Origin: Ectothiorhodospiraceae bacterium
GTDB taxonomy: Bacteria; Pseudomonadota; Gammaproteobacteria; HK1
NCBI GenBank assembly: GCA_024234875.1
Contig: JACKNM010000004.1
Coordinates: forward strand, 310,001-374,000
DNA: 64,000 nt
Direction of reading: 5' to 3'
The notes below the pieces were generated by a model. The model did no database searches and was not told the origin of the DNA. It saw only the letters and a list, made by a program, of their open reading frames with translations. Shown one piece after another: positions 27,637-36,135 of the stretch. How positions within the stretch are numbered: position 1 is the stretch's first letter; each line of letters opens with the position of its first letter. A program made the translations under genes and the position numbers.

Positions 27637-29056
27637 CCGTGTCGTCCTCCCCCGGGTGCTGCTCGACCCAGCCCGCGGCCGCCTCGTAGGCGGCGCCGAA
27701 ACGGAACAGCGATGCCTCGTCGAACGGCCGCCCGATGAGCTGGAACGACAGCGGCAGCCCGCTGGACGAGAACCCGGCGGGCACCGACAGCCCGGGCAGG
27801 GCGAGGTAGTTGATCGGCCGCGAGCAGCGGGTCATGTCGGTGATCATCTTGCGCATCTCGGGGCTGTCGGCGACGTCCGTCTCGGCGATGGTCGGCACCG
27901 GGAAACCGAGGATCGGGCAGTGCAGGACGTCGCACCGCGAGAACACCGCCTCGACGAACCGGCGGATCACACGCGGGCGGACCTGCAGCGCCGCGAGATA
28001 GTCACCGGCCGGGTAGGCGAGGGTCATCTCCAGCCGGGCGCGCACCTGGGGCCCGTAGTCGTCGGGACGATCGCGCAGCCAGGCGCGGTGGAGCGCGATG
28101 GCCTCGGTGCCGGACAGCGCACCGCCGATGACCGAGGTCGCCTCCGCGTCCGGAAGCGTCACCTCGACCACCTCGGCCCCGAGCGAGCGGTAGACGTCGA
28201 GACTCGCCTGCAATGCGGACCGGATCTCCGGGTGCACGCCGTCGTAGTAGTAGTTGGCCGGCACGCCGATGCGGGTGCCACGGATGTCGGGATCGGTCGC
28301 CGCCGCCTCGTAGCCCGCCACCGGGCGGCGGCTGGAGGTCGGGTCGAGTGGGTCGTGGCCGGCGATGACCTCGGTGATTCGGGCGCAGTCGCGCACGGTG
28401 CGGGTCAGTGGCCCGACGGTGTCGAGTGAGTACGAGAGCCCCATCACGCCGTAGCGCGAGACGCGGGTCTGGGTGGGCTTGATTCCCGCCAGCCCGCACA
28501 TCGCGGCCGGCAGACGAATCGAGCCGCCGGTATCGGAACCGAGTGCGCCGAACACCAGCCTGCCGGCGACCGCGGAGCCCGAGCCGCTGGACGACCCACC
28601 GGTGACGTGCGCGGTGTTCCAGGGATTGCGCGCCGGCCCGAAGTGGTGATTGTGGCCGGTGGGACCGAACGCGAACTCCGACATGTTGAGCCCACCGAGG
28701 TTCAGCGCACCGGCCGCCTCCAGCCGGGTCAGAACCGTGGCCGTGCGGTCGGGCCGGAAGTCGCGCCGGATCCTCGAGCCGCAGGTCGTCACCACGCCCT
28801 CGCGGTAGTACATGTCCTTGTGGGCGAGCGGAACGCCGTGCAGCGGTCCCAGCGTCTCGCCCGCGGCACGACGGCGGTCCGCCGCGTCGGCCTGGGCCAG
28901 CGCGCCCTCCGGATCGAACGAGATGTAGCAGTTGAGCCGCGCGCCCAGCCGCTCGGTGCGACGAATGCACGCCTCGGTCAGCTCCCGCGACGAGACCTCG
29001 CCGTCGCGAACCATGCGCGCCGCCTCGACCAGGGACAGGTGAGTGAGCGCGGTCAT
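27629..29056 (-). CDS. Amidase-signature hydrolase (AtzE/GatA-like)
   Basis: 475 aa of the amidase-signature family. The Ser-cisSer-Lys triad is visible: Lys80 (VPLAHKDMY), the serine-rich loop GGSSSGSGS (from Ser155) and nucleophile Ser179 in GSDTGGSIR. These enzymes cleave C-N bonds of amides, ureides or carbamates. It overlaps the preceding small gene by four bases and the next ATPase gene by eight, so it is locked into the importer operon. The small upstream protein resembles AtzG, the partner of the 1-carboxybiuret hydrolase AtzE, or GatC, the partner of GatA. The imported compound is probably its substrate. True GatA is less likely, since no GatB is nearby. Confidence 0.9.
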   Translation of the reverse strand: MTALTHLSLVEAARMVRDGEVSSRELTEACIRRTERLGARLNCYISFDPEGALAQADAADRRRAAGETLGPLHGVPLAHKDMYYREGVVTTCGSRIRRDFRPDRTATVLTRLEAAGALNLGGLNMSEFAFGPTGHNHHFGPARNPWNTAHVTGGSSSGSGSAVAGRLVFGALGSDTGGSIRLPAAMCGLAGIKPTQTRVSRYGVMGLSYSLDTVGPLTRTVRDCARITEVIAGHDPLDPTSSRRPVAGYEAAATDPDIRGTRIGVPANYYYDGVHPEIRSALQASLDVYRSLGAEVVEVTLPDAEATSVIGGALSGTEAIALHRAWLRDRPDDYGPQVRARLEMTLAYPAGDYLAALQVRPRVIRRFVEAVFSRCDVLHCPILGFPVPTIAETDVADSPEMRKMITDMTRCSRPINYLALPGLSVPAGFSSSGLPLSFQLIGRPFDEASLFRFGAAYEAAAGWVEQHPGEDDTGG

Positions 29057-29268
29057 CGGCTGCCCTCCGCCGGCGGAGCGAGCTCGGCGAGGACGGTCTC
29101 CAGATTCTGCGGCTCGGTGTCGAACAGGGACTCGGCCGCGAGAGCGGCCAACGCCTCGCCGACACCTTCGACCGCCGCGGCCATCCGCTCGGCGGACTCC
29201 GCGGACGGGCGACGCCCGAGCGTCGACGCCACGAGATCGGCGAGCCCGGCGGGATCGGGTCTGCTCAT
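29053..29268 (-). CDS. AtzG/GatC-like small amidase partner
   Basis: 71 aa. I start it at the ATG at 29268, which has GAGGAG six bases upstream (29275-29280); the ATG at 29274 would sit directly on that site. The sequence is mostly helical, with SAERMAAAVEGVGEALAALA and a conserved-looking FDTEPQNLETVLAELAP near the end, which resembles DUF4089/AtzG and the C-terminal arm of GatC. Such proteins wrap around their amidase and stabilise it. The stop overlaps the amidase start by four bases, in keeping with co-translation and assembly. Confidence 0.72.
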   Translation of the reverse strand: MSRPDPAGLADLVASTLGRRPSAESAERMAAAVEGVGEALAALAAESLFDTEPQNLETVLAELAPPAEGSR

Positions 29269-29324
29269 CACCATCTCCTCAATTCGACACCACCACGAGT
29301 CCCCGACCACGGCGCGATCGCGCC

Positions 29325-30374
29325 TCAGGCCGAGGGTCCGGCCGGGGCGTCCGGATGGCCGGACCCCGGCGTCACCAGGTGACAGGCCACGCTTCGCCCG
29401 CTCGCCGCGACGTCGGCCACCAGCGGTGGCTCGCGGTCCCGGCACACCGCCTGCGCGAACGGGCAGCGGGTGTGGAACCGGCATCCCGACGGCGGATTGA
29501 TGGGGCTCGGCGGGTCGCCGGCCAACGGCGCGTCCTCGGTGCGACGATCCGGATCCATCGACGGCATCGCCGACAACAGCGCGCGGGTGTACGGGTGCTG
29601 GGGCTCCCGATACATCACGTCCACCGGACCGACCTCGACCACCTTGCCGAGGTACATCACCAGCACCCGGTCGCTCACGTATTGCACGACGTTGAGATCG
29701 TGCGAGATGAAGAGATAGGTGAGCGCGAACTCGCGCTTGAGATCGCTGAGGAGGTTGAGCACCTGTGCCTCGACCGACTTGTCGAGCGCGGAGACCGCCT
29801 CGTCGAGCACCAGGAGATCGGGCTGGATCGCGAGCGCGCGGGCGATGTTCACCCGCTGGCGCTGACCGCCCGAGAGCTCGTGAGGATAGCGGCGGATGAA
29901 CAGATTCGGATCCAGGCCGACCTTGCCGAGGATGTCCCTCGCGCGCGCGCGCGCCTCGCGCCTCGGCGTGCCGTGGACGATCGGCCCGAACGCGATGGTG
30001 TCCTCGATGGTCAGGCGCGGGTTGAGCGACGAGTACGAGTCCTGGAACACCATCTGGGCATGGCGTCGAAGCTCGCGCAGCGGGATCCGACCGGCACCCT
30101 CGCCCACCTCCTTGCCGCCGTAGCGAATCCGCCCCGCGTCGGGCGTGATGAGCGCGAGCAGCAGCCGGGCGGTGGTCGACTTGCCACAGCCCGATTCGCC
30201 GACGATGCCGAGCGTCTCGCCACGCTCGACCTCGAAGCTCACGTCGTCGACCGCCTGCACGGTCGCGAGCTGGCGGTTCAGGACGCCCCCGGTGACCGGG
30301 AAGTACTTGCGCAGATCCTGCACCGACAGCAGCGGCGTGCCGCCCGCCCTCGCCCCGTTCACCACCGCGCTCAC
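29325..30374 (-). CDS. Dipeptide-type ABC importer ATPase (DppF/OppF-like)
   Basis: 349 aa. The GTG start at 30374 overlaps the permease stop by four bases (GTGA); the frame extends upstream only inside the permease gene. Motifs: Walker A GESGCGKST, Q-loop MVFQDSYSSLNPR (the SLNPR stretch is typical of OppF/DppF), signature LSGGQRQR, Walker B LLVLDEA and switch His in FISHD. The C-terminal GCRFHTRCPFAQAVC is the family cysteine motif. Paired with the DppD-like ATPase at 26647-27636 to drive the same importer. Confidence 0.93.
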   Translation of the reverse strand: MSAVVNGARAGGTPLLSVQDLRKYFPVTGGVLNRQLATVQAVDDVSFEVERGETLGIVGESGCGKSTTARLLLALITPDAGRIRYGGKEVGEGAGRIPLRELRRHAQMVFQDSYSSLNPRLTIEDTIAFGPIVHGTPRREARARARDILGKVGLDPNLFIRRYPHELSGGQRQRVNIARALAIQPDLLVLDEAVSALDKSVEAQVLNLLSDLKREFALTYLFISHDLNVVQYVSDRVLVMYLGKVVEVGPVDVMYREPQHPYTRALLSAMPSMDPDRRTEDAPLAGDPPSPINPPSGCRFHTRCPFAQAVCRDREPPLVADVAASGRSVACHLVTPGSGHPDAPAGPSA

Positions 30375-31270
30375 AGTCTCACGTCCATGGCACTGCGCAG
30401 GCCGTCGCTCATCAGATTGAAGCTGAGCGAGGTGAAGAAGATCATCACCCCCGGCAACGCCGCCACCCACGGCGAGACGTAGATCGACTGCCGCAGGGTA
30501 TTGAGCATCAGCCCCCATTCGGGGTGCGGCGGCTCGGTGCCGAGACCGAGGAAGCTCAGGCCCGCGGCGAGGATGATGCTCACGCTGATGAGACTGGTGG
30601 CGTAGATGAAGACCGGCCCGAGCACGTTGCTCAGCACGTGCACGCGAATGATGGTGAAGGTGCCGGCGCCGCTCGCGCGCGCCGCATCGACGAAGTCCAG
30701 ACTTCGGACCTGGGTGGTCACGCTCTCGGTCACCCGCGCGATGGGCGGCACGAAGACCACTGTCAGCGACACGATGGCGTTGGTGACACCGGCGCCGAGC
30801 GAGCCGGAGATCGCGACCGCGAGCAGCACCGACGGGAAGGCGTAGAGGACGTCGATGGTGCGCATGATCAGCATGTTCACCCGCCCACCGAGGAAGCCCG
30901 CCACCAGCCCCAGCGCACCGCCGATGACCAGTGCATAGACCACCGGGACGATACCCATGAACAGCGACAGGCGCCCGCCGTGGAGCAGACGCGAGAGCAT
31001 GTCGCGTCCGAGCTCGTCGGTGCCGAGCGGGAAACCCTCGGTGCCGATCGGCTTGAGCCGCTTGAGCATGCTGGTCTTGTACGGGTCGGCCGGGGCGAGC
31101 CAGTCCGCGAGCACCGCCGAGAGCACGATCAGGGCGAGCACCACGAAGCAGGCGATCGTCACCTTGTCACCGCGAAGGCGTAGCCACACCGTCTTCCAGT
31201 AGCCACGCGACTGCGCCGCGACCTGGGCCGCGTCGACCATCGCCGCCGAGGTCTCGGTCGCCTGGCTCAT
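30371..31270 (-). CDS. Dipeptide-type ABC importer permease (DppC/OppC-like)
   Basis: 299 aa with six predicted membrane helices and the N-terminal GTDELGRDMLSRLLHGGR segment that marks DppC/OppC permeases. The coupling-helix EAA-type region is DAARASGAGTFTIIRVHVL. The ATG at 31270 overlaps the preceding permease stop by four bases. It forms the translocation path with the DppB-like protein. Confidence 0.93.
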   Translation of the reverse strand: MSQATETSAAMVDAAQVAAQSRGYWKTVWLRLRGDKVTIACFVVLALIVLSAVLADWLAPADPYKTSMLKRLKPIGTEGFPLGTDELGRDMLSRLLHGGRLSLFMGIVPVVYALVIGGALGLVAGFLGGRVNMLIMRTIDVLYAFPSVLLAVAISGSLGAGVTNAIVSLTVVFVPPIARVTESVTTQVRSLDFVDAARASGAGTFTIIRVHVLSNVLGPVFIYATSLISVSIILAAGLSFLGLGTEPPHPEWGLMLNTLRQSIYVSPWVAALPGVMIFFTSLSFNLMSDGLRSAMDVRL

Positions 31271-32220
31271 GTCCGCGCCATCCGCGGGTCGATCGCGCTC
31301 TGCAGGATATCGACCATCAGGTTCAGGACCACGAAGAACATCGCGAGCACCAGGATCGTCCCCTGGAGCAGGGGGATGTCGCGGCGGAAGATGGCGTCGT
31401 TCAGGAGGAATCCGGTGCCCGGCCAGGAAAAGACGGTCTCCACCAGGATCGATCCGCCCATCAGGTAACCGAGCTGCAGGCCGAGCACCGCGAGCACCGT
31501 CGGCGCTGCGTTCTTCACCACGTGCGCGAGCACCTGGTAGCTGCGCAACCCCTTCGCGCGGAGCGTCTGCACGAACTCCTGGCTCAGGATCTCGGCCATC
31601 GCCGCGCGCATGGTGCGCGTCACGATTCCCATCGGAATCACCGACAGCGTGACCACCGGTAGCACCAGGTGCTTCATGTGCTCGATGTCCCACGCCCAGG
31701 CACTCGATCCACCGGGACCCATGCCCATCGCCGGCAGGGTGTTCAGCTCGACCGCGAACACGATGACCAGCACGATCCCCAGCCAGTAATGCGGGATGCT
31801 GACACCGGTGATCGCGATCGCGGTGGAGAGCTTGTCGATCCAGGTGCCCTGGTAGTACCCCGCGATGCCACCGAACAGACATCCCAGAGTGAAGCCGAGC
31901 AGGCTCGCGCCGGCGGCGAGCACCAGCGTGTTCGGCACTGCGGCGCGCAGCGCCTCGGTCACCGAGCGGCCGGTGGCCACCGACGTGCCGAGATCACCGG
32001 TCAGGGTCCGCCCCAGCCAGATGAAGTACTGCACCGGCAGCGGCTTGTCGAAGCCGTAGTCGCGCTTGAGCTGCTCGACGACCTCCTTCGGTGCATCCGG
32101 CGCGACCACCGCGTTCAGCGGGTCGCCGGGTGCGAGATGGACGAGCGAGAACACGAGCACCGTCACGCCGAGCGCGATCGGCAGCACGTAGAGGAGACGG
32201 CGCAGGATATAGGCGGTCAT
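31267..32220 (-). CDS. Dipeptide-type ABC importer permease (DppB/OppB-like)
   Basis: 317 aa, beginning with the signature DppB/OppB helix (YILRRLLYVLPIALGVTVLV) and LAPGDP, six membrane helices, and the EAA-type loop FVQTLRAKGLRSYQVLAHVV. It lies 101 bases after the binding-protein gene and overlaps the next permease by four bases. Confidence 0.93.
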   Translation of the reverse strand: MTAYILRRLLYVLPIALGVTVLVFSLVHLAPGDPLNAVVAPDAPKEVVEQLKRDYGFDKPLPVQYFIWLGRTLTGDLGTSVATGRSVTEALRAAVPNTLVLAAGASLLGFTLGCLFGGIAGYYQGTWIDKLSTAIAITGVSIPHYWLGIVLVIVFAVELNTLPAMGMGPGGSSAWAWDIEHMKHLVLPVVTLSVIPMGIVTRTMRAAMAEILSQEFVQTLRAKGLRSYQVLAHVVKNAAPTVLAVLGLQLGYLMGGSILVETVFSWPGTGFLLNDAIFRRDIPLLQGTILVLAMFFVVLNLMVDILQSAIDPRMART

Positions 32221-32321
32221 GGCTCGCGGGTTCCGGGCGGAACCGGCCGGCGCGCGCGGCGCCGGCCGGGGTGACGGTCGATGCCGGGGGCCGCACTGCC
32301 CCCCGGCGGGTCAGCGCGGCG

Positions 32322-33950
32322 TCACTGCTCCATGTACACCGGGGTCAGCGACTGGAACCAGTTGCGCGCCTGAGCGAAGCCCTTGACCTTCTTCGACATC
32401 GCGCGCGGCGCGACATCGTGCACCACCCAGATGAACAGCGCCTCGTTCACCTCCTTGGTGTGGACCTTGCCGAGCCACTCGTCGCGCTCGGCGTCGGTCT
32501 TGGCGAGCGAGGCGTTCTTCAGCATCTCGTCCATCTCGGGATTGCTGTAGTAGCCCCAGTTCACGCCGTTCGGGGCGTGCAGGTCGGAGCGCAGGAATCG
32601 CGTGAACGAGCTGTACGGATCCTGAGTGGTGTAGCTCACGTTGATGGCATGGCCACCGGCCGAGTCCGGAGACTTCGACCCGGCACGCCAGCGATCGAGC
32701 AAGCTCTGCCACTCCATCACCTCGAACTCGACCTCGATGCCGACCTCCTTCAGGTTCTGCTGGATGTACTCGTTCATCGCGAGCGGCAGCATCTGCCCGG
32801 AGCCGCTGGCCGAGATCAGGATCTTGGTCTTGGCCGGCTTGCTCGGTCCGTAGCCGGCCTCGGCCATCAGCTTCTTGGCCGCCTCGGGGTCGTACTTGAT
32901 ATCGAAGCTCGGGTTACCCCACCAGGCGTCGCCCGGGGACACGTGCCCCTTCGCTGGCACCGCGTATCCGCCGAGGAGCTGCACGATGCCATCGCGGTCG
33001 ATGGCGAGATTGGCCGCCTTTCGCACCCGCTCGTCGTTCCAGATCGAGCCCTCGATGAAGCTCAGGTGGTACGGCCACACGTGCGGATACTGGTTGGAGA
33101 CGATGTCGAAGCCCTGCTGCTTGATGCGCGGAATCGCGTCCGGCGCCGGCGCCTCGATCCAGTCGACCTGGCCGGAGAGCAGCGCGTTGGTGCGCGCGTT
33201 CGGGTCGGGAATCGGGAAGGTGATGACCTTGTCGAGCTTCGGAACGCGGGTCTTGTCCCAGTGCTCCTTGAACGGCTCGAACTCGGCGCGCTCGCGCGGC
33301 ACCAGCTTGGTCAGGCGCCATGGGCCGGTGCCCGAGGGCGTCTTGGCGAACTCGTTCCAGTCCTTGCCGGTCTGCTCCCAGGCCGCGGGGCTCGCCATCA
33401 CGATGTAGCAGATCTGGTAGGGGAAGAAGCTGTCGGCGGCGTGCAGCGTGAACTCCACGGTGTGGTCGTCGACCTTGCGCCACGACTTCACCGCCGGGAT
33501 GCGGAAGTTCACCAGCGAGGCCTGACGGGCGCTGTACTGCGGCGCGTCCTGCTTGAACAGCTTGTCGAAGTTGAACAGCACGGCGTCGGCGTTGAACTCG
33601 GAGCCGTCGTGGAACTTCACGCCCTGGCGCAGCTTGAAGGTCCACTTCGTCGCGTCGTCGGGATTCGGTGCCCAGCTCTCGGCGAGCCCCGGGACCAGGC
33701 CCGATGGACGATCGACGGCGGTGAGATCCCAGTTCACGAGCGCGTCGTAGACCATGAGGCCCATGTACCGAAACCCCTCGAAGCCGTTGTCCGGCTGACC
33801 GAAGGACACCGGGATGTCGGCCGCGGTCATACCCAGCCGCAGCGTGCCCTGGGCATGAACGGCCCCCGGGGCGGTGATGGCGAGCGCGGCGCTGAGCAGC
33901 GCTCCCGTGAGTCCACGCGCGCGAGCGCGACGGCGAGCGATTGGCAACAT
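32322..33950 (-). CDS. Family 5 extracellular solute-binding protein of the amidase-linked importer
   Basis: 542 aa periplasmic binding protein of the SBP_bac_5 (DppA/OppA/NikA) family. The ATG at 33950 is preceded by GGAGG at good spacing and starts a signal peptide (basic RRRARARG, then a hydrophobic run ending GAVHA-QG). Family landmarks include KWTFKLRQGVKFHDGSEFNA and the DRWRAG/WGYYSNPEMDEML region. It captures the substrate for the DppBC-like permease. Its place as first gene suggests the operon is read from here to the DppD-like gene at 26647. Ligand unknown; the amidase in the operon suggests an amide or ureide. Confidence 0.92.
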   Translation of the reverse strand: MLPIARRRARARGLTGALLSAALAITAPGAVHAQGTLRLGMTAADIPVSFGQPDNGFEGFRYMGLMVYDALVNWDLTAVDRPSGLVPGLAESWAPNPDDATKWTFKLRQGVKFHDGSEFNADAVLFNFDKLFKQDAPQYSARQASLVNFRIPAVKSWRKVDDHTVEFTLHAADSFFPYQICYIVMASPAAWEQTGKDWNEFAKTPSGTGPWRLTKLVPRERAEFEPFKEHWDKTRVPKLDKVITFPIPDPNARTNALLSGQVDWIEAPAPDAIPRIKQQGFDIVSNQYPHVWPYHLSFIEGSIWNDERVRKAANLAIDRDGIVQLLGGYAVPAKGHVSPGDAWWGNPSFDIKYDPEAAKKLMAEAGYGPSKPAKTKILISASGSGQMLPLAMNEYIQQNLKEVGIEVEFEVMEWQSLLDRWRAGSKSPDSAGGHAINVSYTTQDPYSSFTRFLRSDLHAPNGVNWGYYSNPEMDEMLKNASLAKTDAERDEWLGKVHTKEVNEALFIWVVHDVAPRAMSKKVKGFAQARNWFQSLTPVYMEQ

Positions 33951-33977
33951 GACGGAACCCCTCCACATCTGCGAGCA

Positions 33978-33993
33978 CACGGCGGGCGCCGTG
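33978..33993 (-). promoter_or_regulatory. Leader hairpin before the binding-protein gene
   Basis: A 6-bp stem with a 4-base loop (cacggc-gggc-gccgtg) lies about 27 bases upstream of the ATG at 33950, just outside the ribosome-binding site. It may affect mRNA stability or translation; no regulator is identified. Confidence 0.3.
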
Positions 33994-34212
33994 CGCTGAC
34001 TTCCCGATCGAGCATCTCGACGGTGGACGTCGGGAGCAAGAAGCGGGCCAATCGGACCTGTCGTCCGTCGACACGGCGATCGGCGCTTCTATGACGCCGT
34101 CTCCCGCACCGGGCCCGGCCGAGCGTAGCACGGAAGGAATCGCAATCGCACCAACACGGTGCGGGCCACGATCCGCAATGGCGCGCGTGGCTGGCAGCGC
34201 ACGCGCAGCCCT

Positions 34213-34218
34213 TATACT
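34213..34218 (+). promoter_or_regulatory. Candidate -10 box (TATACT) for the Ldh-family gene
   Basis: TATACT matches the sigma-70 -10 consensus at five of six positions and lies 36 bases before the ATG at 34254. CTGGCA at 34191-34196, 16 bases upstream, could serve as a weak -35. Confidence 0.4.
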
Positions 34219-34253
34219 CGCGCCACCGAGGCGACCCCGACCGGAGCGACCCG

Positions 34254-35312
34254 ATGACCGATACCGTTCGTGTGCCCTGCGACGAGTTGCGCGCGCTCAC
34301 CCACGCCGCGCTCGAGGCGGTGGGCGTCCCACCCGCCGATGCCGCCGACGCGGGCGACGTGCTCTGGCGCGCGCAGATGATGGGCATCACCACCCACGGC
34401 GTGCGACGCCTGATCCCCTACATCCAGCGCATCCACGACGGCGCGATCGATCCGAACCCCACCATCGAGCACGTCCGCAAGGCGCCGTCGATCACGGTCA
34501 TCGACGGCGGCAACGGACTCGGGCCGGTCATCGGAAGTCGCGGCACCGCCGAGGCGATTCGCCTCGCCCGCGAGACCGGGATCGGTTACGTCGCCTGTCG
34601 CGCGAGCCACCACTTCGGGCCGGTGATGCCCTATCTGCTGCGCGCGGTCGAGGCCGGCATGGTCTGCTTCATGGGCACCAACGTGCAGCCGGTGATGGCG
34701 CCATGGCGTGGCGCTCGACTCGCCCACGGCAACAACCCGATCGGATTCGGTGGGCCACGCCGCGACGGCTACCCGTTCTTGCTCGACATCGCGATCAGCG
34801 TGGTCGCGTTCAGCAAGCTGCGCCACGCCAAGGAAGCCGGGGAGCCGATCCCCGAGGGTTGGGCCGCCGACAGCGCCGGACGACCGACCACCGATCCGGT
34901 CGCCGGAATGGGCGGCTGGGTGCTGCCGATCGGCGGGCACAAGGGTTACGGCCTCGCGTTGGCGGTGGAGATGCTCGCCGCCGGGCTCGCCGGTGGCGCG
35001 CTCGGCACCGAGGTGCATGGGCTGTTCGAGCGCGGGCCTCGCGCGCAGGGGGTCTGTCATTTCTTCATGGCGATCGACCCCGAGCGCACCATCGGCCTCG
35101 ACGCCTTCCGTGATCGGATGGAGGTGCTGTGCGCGATGATGCACGACACCCCGGCGGTGGATCCGGCCGAGCCGGTGCTGGTCCCGGGTGAGCCCGAATG
35201 CGCGCTGATGGCGGACTGCGAGGCCAACGGCGTGCCGCTGCCGGCGCAGTGGCTCGACGAGATCCGTGGCCTCGCCCGCGGCGAGATGCCGCGCAGCATG
35301 CCGGAGGCGTGA
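34254..35312 (+). CDS. Ldh-family (malate/L-lactate/ureidoglycolate-type) NAD(P) dehydrogenase
   Basis: 352 aa of the LDH2/MDHG2 family, a fold distinct from classical lactate dehydrogenase, whose members oxidise malate, sulfolactate, ureidoglycolate or reduce cyclic imines. Diagnostic stretches are GITTHGVRRLIPYI, ASHHFGPVMPY (catalytic His), AHGNNPIGFG and PIGGHKGYGLAL. GGAG seven bases before the ATG supports the start. A DUF1185 gene follows after 55 bases, so the two are probably cotranscribed. The substrate is open; in a nitrogen-scavenging setting a ureidoglycolate- or imine-type role is possible. Confidence 0.9.
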   Translation: MTDTVRVPCDELRALTHAALEAVGVPPADAADAGDVLWRAQMMGITTHGVRRLIPYIQRIHDGAIDPNPTIEHVRKAPSITVIDGGNGLGPVIGSRGTAEAIRLARETGIGYVACRASHHFGPVMPYLLRAVEAGMVCFMGTNVQPVMAPWRGARLAHGNNPIGFGGPRRDGYPFLLDIAISVVAFSKLRHAKEAGEPIPEGWAADSAGRPTTDPVAGMGGWVLPIGGHKGYGLALAVEMLAAGLAGGALGTEVHGLFERGPRAQGVCHFFMAIDPERTIGLDAFRDRMEVLCAMMHDTPAVDPAEPVLVPGEPECALMADCEANGVPLPAQWLDEIRGLARGEMPRSMPEA

Positions 35313-35367
35313 GCCACCCACGGCGGATCGCCGCCGTGTCGACCTGACCGACCTCGAGGAGGCGACG

Positions 35368-35913
35368 ATGGACGTGAGAAAGATCGTAATCCTGCACGAG
35401 ACGGTGTTCGGGGAGGCCGGGCGCGGTGCCGCGTCGCCGGTCACCCGGGTCGCCGGCATCGCAGTGGTACGCAACCCCTTCGTCGGCCGCCACGTCGAGG
35501 ACCTCGGCGCGCTCTTCGATCTCGGCGGACAGCTCGGCGAGGAGATGATGGAGGAGGTCGTGGCGCGGCTACGCGGCCCTGCGGTGAGCTATGGCAAGGC
35601 CGCGGTGGTCGGCGCGCTGGGCGAGTTCGAGCACGGTGGCGCCTGCATCCACCCCAAGCTCGGCAAGCCGATGCGCGCCGCGATCGGCGGCGGCAAGGCG
35701 GTCATCCCGTCGAACGTCAAGGTCGGACCACCCGGCACCGCGATCGACGTGCCGCTCGGGCACAAGGACGAGCCGTGGTCATTCGACCACTTCGACACCC
35801 TGACGGTATCGGTGGCGGACAGCCCGCGCCCGGACGAGATCATGGTGGTGATGGCGGTCGCCGACGGTGGCCGGGTCCATCCGCGCTGCGGCAGCGGCCC
35901 GGTCACCACCTGA
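35368..35913 (+). CDS. DUF1185 family protein (amino-acid synthesis family)
   Basis: 181 aa matching DUF1185/AA_synth (KIVILHETVFGEAGR; VAGIAVVRNPFVGR; VVGALGEFEHGGACIHPKLG). The ATG at 35368 has GAGGAGG six bases upstream, which decides the start over an in-frame upstream extension. The biochemical role of the family is not established, despite its name. It follows the Ldh-family gene closely and probably acts in the same pathway. Confidence 0.85.
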   Translation: MDVRKIVILHETVFGEAGRGAASPVTRVAGIAVVRNPFVGRHVEDLGALFDLGGQLGEEMMEEVVARLRGPAVSYGKAAVVGALGEFEHGGACIHPKLGKPMRAAIGGGKAVIPSNVKVGPPGTAIDVPLGHKDEPWSFDHFDTLTVSVADSPRPDEIMVVMAVADGGRVHPRCGSGPVTT

Positions 35914-36135
35914 ACGCACCGCGGTGACGATCGGGGTCAAGAGCCGCCGGCCCGGCCGCCTGCTATGGTGCGCCATGGTGCGGTAGCGACCGGGGCGGCG
36001 CAGGGTGAGCGCGCGTCCTCGCGCCGCGCCGGGTAGCACCGCTCGACGCGGCATGCAGCGCCGCCGGCGGTGCTGGAGACGGTCGGCCTCGAGGAGCGGT
36101 GTCGACCGCAGTCCTCCAGCGGGAGGCGAGCCGCC
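35914..36135 (+). other. Promoter and leader region of the large secreted protein gene
   Basis: These 222 bases contain TGCTATGGT (35961-35969), which looks like an extended -10 box, a near-perfect 20-base palindrome around 36055-36074, and a hairpin gagga/tcctc enclosing gcggt-gtcg-accgc (36091-36116). The hairpin ends five bases before the GGGAGG ribosome-binding site, so the leader could modulate translation. No supported ORF. Confidence 0.45.

Larger units (their letters stand above)
33951..34253. other. Divergent intergenic region (303 bp)
   Basis: This gap separates the minus-strand importer operon from the plus-strand Ldh-family gene. It holds a TATACT -10-like box for the plus strand (34213-34218), a TGCTACGCT extended -10-like sequence for the minus strand (34122-34130), and a hairpin cacggc-gggc-gccgtg (33978-33993) in the leader of the binding-protein gene. 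No supported ORF is seen. Confidence 0.55.

Noticed and set aside
27629..29056. Glutamyl-tRNA amidotransferase subunit A (GatA) for the amidase
   Set aside because: No GatB is nearby, the gene is embedded in an importer operon, and the small partner looks at least as much like AtzG as GatC.
34193..34208. Sigma-54-like GG-N10-GC before the Ldh-family gene
   Set aside because: The -12 half is GCGCA, without TTGC, and GG/GC pairs with this spacing are common by chance in such GC-rich DNA. The same applies to a weak match near 45223.
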